In this document: positions 1 through 5,087 of the stretch, piece after piece
Layout: each line of letters begins with the position of its first letter
Numbering within the stretch: the first letter of the stretch is position 1
DNA from: Comamonadaceae bacterium
Lineage (GTDB): Bacteria > Pseudomonadota > Gammaproteobacteria > Burkholderiales > Burkholderiaceae
Assembly (NCBI GenBank): GCA_947505915.1
Contig: CANNNH010000101.1
Span: 1 to 5,863, forward strand
Direction of reading: 5' to 3'
DNA length: 5,863 bases
Notes under the pieces: model-generated
The model's input: only the letters and a program-made list of their open reading frames with translations
The model's database searches: none
What the model was told of the DNA's origin: nothing
Made by a program: the position numbers and the translations under genes

Positions 1-59
1 TGCCTACCTATAAGAGGTATTTCTAAGGCTTGTTTATTTGAAAGCCAAAAGTCTGCCAT
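1..59 (-). CDS. Possible N-terminus of a transposase, running off the left edge
   Basis: Reading leftward from an ATG at 59-57, the frame is open to the window edge and gives 19 residues beginning MADFWLSNKQ. The pattern M-x-x-F-W-L-S/T-x-x-Q is a familiar opening of IS5-family (IS1031/ISL2-like) transposases. The following residues (ALEIPLIGR) do not continue that pattern clearly, so a frameshift, a different family or chance are all possible. No convincing ribosome binding site precedes the ATG. The next 55 bases up to the element at 115 hold no other recognisable gene. The only support besides the motif is that the neighbouring DNA is mobile-element debris. Confidence 0.22.
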   Translation of the reverse strand, partial: MADFWLSNKQALEIPLIGR

Positions 60-114
60 AGTTGCTTTAATTGTGATTGGGAATATGTGTAGTATCCCCC
101 GTCAAGCCGACATT

Positions 115-275
115 TGTTAATTTGCATCTAACACTGATCCACCATTTGTATCTAACTTTAATCCACCCAAGTGATCAGGTTATCTTTCACTAGCGGACTA
201 TATTAAATAGATGCTGGGCTGAAATTTGATGCAAATTAGGGCGCTAATTGGATCAGTTTACCGTGCAAGGCAACA
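115..275 (+). mobile_element. IS21-like transposase-less element, copy A
   Basis: This 161-base stretch aligns without gaps to 2433-2593, with about 14 mismatches counted by eye. It opens with TGTTAATTTGCATC, followed by two tandem, related sites (TTTGCATCTAACACTGATCC, then TTTGTATCTAACTTTAATCC). It closes with inverted versions of the same site (GATGCAAATTAGGG and GGATCAGTTTACCGTGCAAG). Ends starting TG and finishing CA, carrying several internal repeats, are typical of the IS21 family. There is no room for istA or istB; only about 50 bases separate the two sets of sites. Unlike copy B, homology stops at CAACA (275), inside the right-end sites, and the DNA beyond is a host gene remnant. No target-site duplication is evident. 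The family assignment is inference from the ends alone. Confidence 0.6.
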
Positions 276-345
276 CCGTCGCATCACTTTCTCCGGCACG
301 TATAGACAGCAGAGCTTGGCTCAAATCAGGACCAGTAATCATCAT
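253..345 (-). pseudogene. Truncated third gene of the left operon, cut by element copy A
   Basis: An ATG at 345-343 overlaps the TGA stop of the deacetylase gene in an ATGA arrangement, the usual signature of a translationally coupled next gene. A second ATG follows directly. The frame reads MMITGPDLSQALLSIRAGES and then DAT, up to the element boundary at 275/276. It continues for a few element-encoded codons and stops at 255-253. Only about 23 native codons survive, so the product is not recognisable. The phrase LLSIRAGE faintly recalls the start of amidase-signature enzymes (IRAGELS), but this is too little to assign. The gene was evidently once part of the Bug-deacetylase operon and lost the rest of its coding sequence at the junction. 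Confidence 0.5.
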
Positions 346-1238
346 TTTGCCGTCAGTTGCAGTTCGGTCGGTAGTTCGCGGTAATGCCTAGCTACTTCGC
401 CAGGCAGCGTCATCCAGACCTGATCCTTGTGCGATATGATGTGCTGTAAAGCTTTGCGCAGACGTGCTAATCGAAAGGGCTGGCCCATGATGAAAGAGTG
501 TAGAGATATCACACAGACTAACGGTGCTTCGACAGAACAGCGCAACATCTCGTCGAAATTTTCGACAATCATGTCGCAGTATTCCGCTGCTGAGTTGTGT
601 CTGTAAGCAATAGCCGGTTGGTCATTGAGCTCGATGGGGTAGGGCACTGACAGCAAAGGTTGGTGACGCGTGTCAAGCCAGAAGGGCTGTTCGTCACAGA
701 TTCCCCAATCGAGTACATATTTATAACCGGCTTCCGATAGTAGGTCGGAGGTGACCGCGCTTGGCGTAAGGTAGGGGCTGAGCCATCCTTCGGGACGTTT
801 TCCGTCGGCCTTTGCCATTTGTGCCGTCACTTCCTCGATCATTGATCTTTCATTGTCTTCGCTCATTTCGATCTGGCGTTCTGCGTTGGAACGGCCGTGA
901 GCAATCATCTCGTCGCCTCGGTCACGATGTGCTGCGATGAGTTCGGGGCAATGCTCGTAGTTTTCTGTGTTGACAATCACGCCAACAGACAAGTCTAGTT
1001 CGTCAAAAAGATCGATGAGCCGCCACTCGCCGATGCGGTTGCCGTATTCACGCCAGAGCCAACTGCGCTGACTCCAAGGCTGAGTCTGTCGGTCAAGATC
1101 AACGCCGCACTGTACGCCATAGGGAAAGTGTTCTATGTTTACGGCAACATAGAATGCGAGGCGTTTGCCGCCAGGCCAGCTGTATACGGGCCGTTGTTTG
1201 ATGCCCGAGTACTTGAATCTGTTGTGCGATGGAAGCAT
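342..1238 (-). CDS. Polysaccharide deacetylase-family hydrolase, PuuE-like
   Basis: This is a 298-residue protein of the NodB/CE4-fold polysaccharide deacetylase superfamily. It looks closer to the PuuE allantoinase-like branch than to true chitin or peptidoglycan deacetylases. Family marks include VAVNIEHFPYG (31-41), NTENYEHCPELI (90-101), the H-G motif in EMIAHGRSN (110-118), GWLSPYLTPS (151-160), YRHN followed by EYCDMIVENFDEML (212-232) and SLHSFIMGQPFR (245-256, H247). The classical TFDDG metal motif is replaced by N34-I-E36. There is no signal peptide, so it is probably a cytoplasmic enzyme cleaving a C-N amide-type bond, substrate unknown. It lies 26 bases after the Bug gene on the same strand, so the pair is likely one operon, and its stop overlaps the next, truncated gene. 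The start is preceded by only a weak AGAGA ribosome site. Length is normal for the family and the frame is intact. Confidence 0.85.
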   Translation of the reverse strand: MLPSHNRFKYSGIKQRPVYSWPGGKRLAFYVAVNIEHFPYGVQCGVDLDRQTQPWSQRSWLWREYGNRIGEWRLIDLFDELDLSVGVIVNTENYEHCPELIAAHRDRGDEMIAHGRSNAERQIEMSEDNERSMIEEVTAQMAKADGKRPEGWLSPYLTPSAVTSDLLSEAGYKYVLDWGICDEQPFWLDTRHQPLLSVPYPIELNDQPAIAYRHNSAAEYCDMIVENFDEMLRCSVEAPLVCVISLHSFIMGQPFRLARLRKALQHIISHKDQVWMTLPGEVARHYRELPTELQLTAK

Positions 1239-1264
1239 AAAGAATCTCTATTTTGGTGTAGCTA

Positions 1265-2236
1265 TTAATCTAGCTTGATGCCGGTTGTGGCTGCTGTGCG
1301 CTTCCACTTGGCTTGATCGGCGGCCAAAAATGTAGTGAATTCTTTGACGGTGTTGCCAACAGGTTCGGCGCCCTGGGCGCGAATCTTGGCTTGGATCTCA
1401 GGCTTTCGCAGACCTTTAACAATTTCGGTATTTAGCGTGTTCACAACGTCGATAGGCATATTCCCTGGGCCGAAAAGGGCATACCAGCCGGTCACATCGA
1501 AGCCTGGAACACCAAACTCATGCATCGTTGGCACGTCCGGCAGTGCTGGCGAGCGGGTCTTGCCCGCCACAGCAATGGCTCGCAACTGCCCCTGACGCAC
1601 AAAGTTGATCGCAGAAGGCATGTTGGCAAACATCATCTGAACTTGCCCGCTAATTAGGTCGGTAATTGCCATCGAATCACCTTTGTAAGCAACGTGTGTG
1701 ATATCCGCCTTGGTCATGGTTTTGAAGAGCTCCCCTGTCATGTGAGGAATGGTCCCTGCACCGGAGGATGCGTAGTTGAATTTGCTTGGTTGCTTTTGGA
1801 TAAGCGCTAGCAATTCGGGCAGTGTTTTTGCTGCGACCGATGGGTGCACTACTAAAACCAGTGGGACGTCGGCAACGATCGATATTGGAGTGAAATTAGC
1901 GCTTATGTCATAGGGCAGTTTGCTGTAGATGGTGGGCCCAATCGAGTGCGTGGAGATGGATCCAAGCAGCAGGGTATAGCCGTCTGCTGGAGCTTGTGCC
2001 ACAATATTTGAACCGATCACACCGCCCGCACCTAGACGGTTTTCGATAACAGTTGTCTGTCCAAACGCGTCACCGAGTATTGAACCCGAGAGGCGTGCCA
2101 GAAAGTCGTTGGTGCCGCCAGCGGAGAATGGCGACACGATGCGGATGGGCTTGTTGGGAAATGGATCTGCTGCGTATGCATTGGCTAAGCCAAGAGATAG
2201 AGTCACGATTAGGAGACAGTGAACGATGAGTTTCAT
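1265..2236 (-). CDS. Bug-family (TTT-type) periplasmic solute-binding protein
   Basis: This 323-residue protein is a tripartite tricarboxylate transporter (TctC/Bug) receptor. Residues 1-22 form a signal peptide with a hydrophobic core and an AYA/AD cleavage site, so it acts in the periplasm. Family landmarks are IRIVSPFSAGGTNDFLAR (31-48; the D44 region normally contacts a ligand carboxylate), ENRLGAGGVIGS (65-76), ADGYTLL (84-90), SSGAGTIPHMTGELF (157-171) and HVAYKG (181-186). Bug proteins usually bind carboxylates, amides or amino-acid-like compounds; the ligand here is unknown. The start is supported by GGAG at 2250-2247, ten bases upstream. It is the first gene of a leftward operon with the deacetylase-like hydrolase, suggesting that the captured solute or a derivative is that enzyme's substrate. 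No TctA or TctB membrane genes are present, so it must use a permease encoded elsewhere or act as a sensor. Confidence 0.93.
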   Translation of the reverse strand: MKLIVHCLLIVTLSLGLANAYAADPFPNKPIRIVSPFSAGGTNDFLARLSGSILGDAFGQTTVIENRLGAGGVIGSNIVAQAPADGYTLLLGSISTHSIGPTIYSKLPYDISANFTPISIVADVPLVLVVHPSVAAKTLPELLALIQKQPSKFNYASSGAGTIPHMTGELFKTMTKADITHVAYKGDSMAITDLISGQVQMMFANMPSAINFVRQGQLRAIAVAGKTRSPALPDVPTMHEFGVPGFDVTGWYALFGPGNMPIDVVNTLNTEIVKGLRKPEIQAKIRAQGAEPVGNTVKEFTTFLAADQAKWKRTAATTGIKLD

Positions 2237-2281
2237 AGAGGGGAAGCTCCAAAAGTTGAGTGAACTTGTCAGTTATTATCG

Positions 2282-2306
2282 TTCCAGCATATGGAATTAT
2301 ATTCCA
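2282..2306. promoter_or_regulatory. IclR-type operator between Bug and the iclR remnant
   Basis: Positions 2292-2306 read TGGAATTATATTCCA, a perfect palindrome (six-base arms, three-base centre) close to the classical E. coli IclR consensus TGGAAATNATTTCCA. A second dyad, TTCCAGCATATGGAA (2282-2296), shares one arm, so three half-sites lie in 25 bases. On the leftward strand the block follows the predicted -10 box and should cover the transcription start and the first bases after it, which suits repression of the Bug operon. The leftward strand also reads TATAAT within the palindrome (2301-2296), an alternative -10. The adjacent broken IclR-type gene supports the assignment. Binding itself is inferred. 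Confidence 0.6.
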
Positions 2307-2317
2307 AATACAATCAG

Positions 2318-2346
2318 AATTTACTATCGACCCATTGCAAAGTCAA
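2318..2346 (-). promoter_or_regulatory. Sigma70-type promoter of the Bug-deacetylase operon
   Basis: On the leftward strand TTGACT (2346-2341) is followed, after exactly 17 bases, by TAAATT (2323-2318). This matches the -35 box well and the -10 box moderately. Transcription would start near 2311, giving a leader of about 75 bases before the Bug ATG at 2236. The IclR-like palindromes begin about five bases after this start. No experimental evidence is available, so this is a pattern match. Confidence 0.5.
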
Positions 2347-2356
2347 TAAGAGTACG

Positions 2357-2455
2357 ATGGATAAAACACTTTTGAAGGGTTTGCGAGCCCTAGAGATATT
2401 GGCTACCAGTGAGCGTCCACTAAGTGTGACGGTGTCAATTTGCATCCAATCCTGA
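2357..2455 (+). pseudogene. IclR-family regulator, truncated to its first 25 codons
   Basis: An ATG at 2357, preceded by AAGAG four bases upstream, opens a frame reading MDKTLLKGLRALEILATSER and then PLSVT. This is the typical start of an IclR-family helix-turn-helix domain (KGLRALEIL...RPLSVTELA). At 2433 the frame enters the element terminus (TGTCAATTTGC) and adds eight foreign codons before a TGA at 2453-2455. The winged-helix remainder and the whole effector domain are missing, and nothing resembling them appears beyond the element. The gene is divergent from the Bug operon, the usual place for an IclR regulator of such an operon. The product cannot be functional, so local control of that operon has been lost unless a paralogue acts in trans. 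Confidence 0.75.
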
Positions 2456-2485
2456 TCCACCACTTGTATCTAACTTTAATCCACC
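2433..2485 (+). repeat. Tandem left-end binding sites of element copy B
   Basis: Two related sites lie head to tail: ATTTGCATCCAATCCTGATCC, bar its first base, and TTGTATCTAACTTTAATCC, each followed by ACC. The same pair occurs in copy A at 115-167. They probably represent the outer and inner transposase-binding sites of an IS21-type end. Confidence 0.55.
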
Positions 2486-2533
2486 CAAGTGATCAGGTTA
2501 TCTTTCACTAGCGGAGTATATTAAACAGATTAT

Positions 2534-2644
2534 GGGCTGAAATTCGATGCAAATTAGGGCGCTAATTGGATCAGTTTTGCGTGCAAATCAACAGTTTTGG
2601 ATCATATTCCATATCAGTGAGTCAGTTTTGGATGCAAATTAACA
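2534..2644 (-). repeat. Inverted right-end binding sites of element copy B
   Basis: Three sites in the opposite orientation to the left-end pair share a GCAAAT core: GATGCAAATTAGGG, GCGTGCAAATCAACA and GGATGCAAATTAACA. A partial fourth (CAGTTTTGGATC, 2592-2603) lies between the last two. Copy A contains only the first two and ends exactly after the CAACA of the second. Confidence 0.5.
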
Positions 2645-2704
2645 ATCTAAGGATTCTGGCAAAATTTTTTCTGGAATGACAATTTTCATTTGATTAACCA
2701 ATAA

Positions 2705-2754
2705 AATCAATAGAAAAACCAGTACCAATCAGTTGGTTTAATTGATTATTGATT
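2705..2754 (-). terminator. Possible AT-rich terminator after the enolase-family gene
   Basis: An outer dyad AATCAATA (2705-2712) / TATTGATT (2747-2754) encloses an inner dyad AAACCA (2716-2721) / TGGTTT (2734-2739). On the leftward strand the outer stem is followed directly by TTTTATT. The position, about 35 bases past the stop of the leftward enolase-family gene, suits an end-of-operon terminator. The stem is almost all A/T and therefore weak, so the call is tentative. The rest of 2645-2789 is AT-rich with no recognisable gene. Confidence 0.35.
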
Positions 2755-2789
2755 AGTTTTAGGATAAATTTTCTTACCCTAAACATAAG

Positions 2790-3989
2790 TTAAGAGCGCT
2801 TATATTGCAGTAGACCGCCCATGATCTTAGGGGGCCGATCCCGAAGCGCTGACTCAATTGGGTCTGTGCCCCAGCCTGGTCGATCTGGAACCACTAATTG
2901 CCCATCTTTAAATTCTGGTGCGTAGGTAAATAGTTCGGTTTCCCAATGGATGCGATCGACATCAACTTCCATGATATGTAGATTGGGGACAGCCGCTGCA
3001 AAATGTATATTCATCATAGTACACAAATCGCCGTAAAAATTATGTGGGGCTACATTGATATCATGCGCATCTGCTAATGCGGCAATTTTTAGGGCTTGCC
3101 ACATGCCATTCCAGACCCCGTCAATGATTGCAATATCCATTGATTGGTGTTCAAAGTAGGGAAGGAACTCGCGAACTCCCATTAGTGTTTCGCATGAGCT
3201 GATTGGGAAGGGGCTGTGTTGACGGACATAAGCAAGTGCTTTTGGGCTATAGGAATCTATTTCAACCCAAAATAGATCAAGGTCATCCAAGGCTCTTAAC
3301 AACTTTAAAAGTCCCTCTGGCTTTGCATTAAAGTTGATATCAATCAGTAATCCCAAATCTGGTCCACCGCCTTCTCGCAAGGCCTCTAAATGTTGTCGAA
3401 TATTTCGGATTAATTTAGGAGTGACTGGTAGCTCCGGTCTAAATGGAACTGCAAACCCCGGCCGCCAAGCAAACAGCGGCCCATCTTCATGAATAAATAA
3501 ATTTGTTTTTAATGCCGAAAAGCCGCGCTCCCGAGCTTCCACGGCGGTCTTCTTAACACCAGCCAAATCTGTCACTGCGTTCCCATAAAATTGAGGGTGA
3601 TTAATTCTCCAGGTTGGGCAATGAGACCAGTAAACTGGTACTTGATCCCTGAGCTTTCCTCCGAGTAATTCATAGCACGGAATTCCCAAGCCTTTTGCTT
3701 TAGCATCTAAGAGGGCGTTTTCAATCGCACCCATTGCTTGGCCAATAACACCACCAGTTGCCGGTCTAGTTAGGCAGTAAGCAAGTTGAAAAAATTGCTC
3801 GTGATTATTTACCGATTGCCCAATTAATCGACCTTTGAGTTTTTCGATGATAGCACCCACGCCAGGCGAACCAAATCCCTCATCGTATTCGCTCCATCCA
3901 GTTATACCTTTGTCGGTACTTACTTTTACAAAGTAATAGTTACGCCAGCCGGCATCGCATTCAATAGTTTCTAGTGCAGTAATTTTCAT
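2790..3989 (-). CDS. Enolase-superfamily enzyme, mandelate racemase/galactonate dehydratase-like
   Basis: This 399-residue protein has the mandelate racemase/muconate lactonizing enzyme fold. An N-terminal capping domain (about 1-120, with AIENALLDAKAKGLGIPCYELLGG at 88-111) precedes a TIM barrel. Likely Mg2+ ligands are D217 (IDIN), E243 (WVEID) and E267 (SSCET). The catalytic pair would be D290 (IIDGVWNGMWQALKIA) and H316 (APHNFYG), followed by E341. The barrel-strand-2 base is K161 in ALKTN, giving K-x-N rather than the K-x-K of true racemases. D217 is followed by I-N, not the D-x-H of galactonate dehydratases. The usual chemistry is abstraction of a proton alpha to a carboxylate, often sugar-acid dehydration; the substrate is unknown. 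It follows the second Bug gene by 23 bases, probably as one operon. No good ribosome site precedes the ATG, but the N-terminus MKITALETIE is typical for the family. The frame is intact. Confidence 0.88.
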   Translation of the reverse strand: MKITALETIECDAGWRNYYFVKVSTDKGITGWSEYDEGFGSPGVGAIIEKLKGRLIGQSVNNHEQFFQLAYCLTRPATGGVIGQAMGAIENALLDAKAKGLGIPCYELLGGKLRDQVPVYWSHCPTWRINHPQFYGNAVTDLAGVKKTAVEARERGFSALKTNLFIHEDGPLFAWRPGFAVPFRPELPVTPKLIRNIRQHLEALREGGGPDLGLLIDINFNAKPEGLLKLLRALDDLDLFWVEIDSYSPKALAYVRQHSPFPISSCETLMGVREFLPYFEHQSMDIAIIDGVWNGMWQALKIAALADAHDINVAPHNFYGDLCTMMNIHFAAAVPNLHIMEVDVDRIHWETELFTYAPEFKDGQLVVPDRPGWGTDPIESALRDRPPKIMGGLLQYKRS

Positions 3990-4012
3990 AATGATGGAAA
4001 TCTAGTAATTTG

Positions 4013-4972
4013 TTAGTCGAGGTAGATATTCATTGGCTTAATAATTTTTTCCCACTTGACCAAATCATTGTTAATGACAATTGAGAATTCTTTTGACGAA
4101 TTTCCAACTGGTGTGGCTCCAAGTGATGCGATGCGTTCTTGAACTGCAGGTTGTTTGAGTATTGAAACAATTTCAGTGTTCAATTTTGCAATAACGTCCG
4201 ATGGAGTGCCTTCAGGGGCGAACACACCATACCAAGACACCAAGTCATAACCAGGAAGAGTATCGGCTACTGGAGGCAGTTCGGGAGCTAATGGTGAGCG
4301 TTTTTCTGATGTAATGGCAATACCTTTGAGACGCTTGTCTTTGATGGCTGGCAAAACCTCATTAGTGGCTAGAAAGCTTGCATGCCCTCCCATTACATCT
4401 GTCATTGCGGGTAAGCCACCCTTGTACGGAATTATGTTCAGCTTGATGCCAGTGCGTTGGACTAGCATTTCGCAAGCCAAATGAGGGCTTGTACCCACTC
4501 CGCTGGTTGCGCAAGATAGGCTTCCTGGATCCGCTTTTGATATGCTGATAATATCCGCGATTGAATTAATCTTTGAATTGGGTGCGGTTGCAAAGTAGTT
4601 AGCAATTGTAAGTACTTGGGTTACAGGTATTAAATCTTTGCGAAGATCGATCAGTTTGTTTTTGTAAAAAAACTCATTTAGCACATTAGCAAATGTCCCT
4701 ATTAAAAAAGTGTGTCCATCCTTAGAGCGAGCTACATATTGACTTCCAATCATGCTTCCAGCACCCGGTTTATTTTCTACAACTACCTGTTGTCCGAGTT
4801 TGGCACTTAAAGAAGGGGCAATTAAGCGGGCGACGATGTCAGTATTGCCGCCAGGGGGAAAGGGAACGATTAGCGTTACGGTTTTATCTGGCCATGCTGC
4901 TAAAACGTTCGTTGAGGAAATTACAAAAATTAAGGCTAATGCGGTTTTTATCAGCTTACTTAATGGATTCAT
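4013..4972 (-). CDS. Second Bug-family (TTT-type) periplasmic solute-binding protein
   Basis: This is a 319-residue TctC/Bug-family receptor, recognisably a diverged paralogue of the other binding protein in the window. The signal peptide (1-25) has a basic start, an LALIFVISS core and a VLA/AW cleavage site. Landmarks are TLIVPFPPGGNTDIVARL (33-50), ENKPGAGSMIGSQYVA (66-81), DGHTFLIGT (85-93), ATSGVGTSPHLACEML (155-170) and PYKGGLPAMTDVMGG (182-196). It should bind a small carboxylated compound in the periplasm; the neighbouring enolase-superfamily enzyme suggests a sugar acid or other hydroxy acid. The start is backed by AAAGGGG (4988-4982), nine bases upstream. It leads a leftward operon with that enzyme, opposite a LysR-type gene. 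No TctA/TctB permease genes accompany it. Codons are visibly more AT-rich than in the left Bug gene. Confidence 0.93.
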   Translation of the reverse strand: MNPLSKLIKTALALIFVISSTNVLAAWPDKTVTLIVPFPPGGNTDIVARLIAPSLSAKLGQQVVVENKPGAGSMIGSQYVARSKDGHTFLIGTFANVLNEFFYKNKLIDLRKDLIPVTQVLTIANYFATAPNSKINSIADIISISKADPGSLSCATSGVGTSPHLACEMLVQRTGIKLNIIPYKGGLPAMTDVMGGHASFLATNEVLPAIKDKRLKGIAITSEKRSPLAPELPPVADTLPGYDLVSWYGVFAPEGTPSDVIAKLNTEIVSILKQPAVQERIASLGATPVGNSSKEFSIVINNDLVKWEKIIKPMNIYLD

Positions 4973-5000
4973 GACTAGTACCCCTTTATTCGTTTATTTG

Positions 5001-5029
5001 ATCCTAGAGATAATTTATGAATTAGTAAA
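5001..5029 (-). promoter_or_regulatory. Candidate promoter of the Bug-enolase operon
   Basis: On the leftward strand TTTACT (5029-5024) and TAGGAT (5006-5001) are separated by 17 bases. Both match the sigma70 boxes only partly, as is common for activator-dependent promoters. The start would fall near 4994, about 22 bases ahead of the Bug ATG. The centre of the upstream palindrome is then close to -65, the standard place for the LysR-family recognition site. The surrounding gap is very AT-rich, so other -10 choices are possible. Confidence 0.35.
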
Positions 5030-5044
5030 TCTAAATTAATTTAC

Positions 5045-5073
5045 TACTAGCATCGGATTATCCGATGCTAGTA
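5045..5073. promoter_or_regulatory. Perfect palindrome, probable LysR-regulator binding site
   Basis: Arms TACTAGCATCGGA (5045-5057) and TCCGATGCTAGTA (5061-5073) are exact reverse complements around a TTA centre. The core contains T-N11-A (5053-5065) and ATC-N9-GAT (5052-5066), classic LysR-family recognition patterns. It sits in the divergent gap, 14 bases before the LysR-type start and 72 bases before the Bug start, so one bound regulator could activate the operon and repress its own gene. Neither strand shows a T-run after the hairpin, so a terminator is unlikely. Confidence 0.65.
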
Positions 5074-5087
5074 TGCTAGAGTAGGGT

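Larger units (their letters stand above)
2433..2644 (+). mobile_element. IS21-like transposase-less element, copy B
   Basis: This 212-base element begins TGTCAATTTGCATCC and ends GGATGCAAATTAACA, imperfect inverted termini with TG...CA tips. Inside are tandem left sites (2433-2461, 2462-2485) and three inverted right sites (about 2534-2559, 2568-2593, 2621-2644). Such multiple transposase-binding sites are characteristic of IS21-family ends. The 48 bases between the two groups hold no transposase gene, so this is a deletion derivative or MITE-like element needing a helper in trans. It interrupts the IclR gene on its left. The flanks (GTGACGG on the left, ATCTAAG on the right) show no target-site duplication, so it marks a recombination junction rather than a simple insertion. 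It is in the same orientation as copy A. Confidence 0.65.

Noticed and set aside
1239..1264. Regulatory site between the Bug and hydrolase genes
   Set aside because: The 26-base gap shows only a weak AGAGA ribosome site and no hairpin or promoter pattern.
1335..1595. 86-codon rightward open frame opposite the first Bug gene
   Set aside because: It lies wholly antisense to a strongly supported Bug coding region, has no family resemblance and no ribosome site; a shadow frame.
2070..2252. 60-codon leftward open frame overlapping the Bug start
   Set aside because: It overlaps the signal peptide region of the Bug gene in another frame and has no recognisable features.
2486..2533. Middle of the small element as an istB remnant
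   Set aside because: The 48 bases are too short; no frame on either strand gives a recognisable IstB tail.
115..2644. Two repeat copies as a CRISPR or integron attachment array
   Set aside because: There are only two long copies over 2 kb apart, each with internal inverted end sites; no short regular repeats, cas genes or integrase are present.
4752..5039. 95-codon rightward open frame opposite the second Bug start
   Set aside because: It is antisense to a well-supported Bug N-terminus and extends into the AT-rich gap; the hydrophobic tail is a composition effect.
5045..5073. Palindrome as a rho-independent terminator
   Set aside because: It is followed by no T-run on either strand and lies between two divergent gene starts, where an operator is expected.
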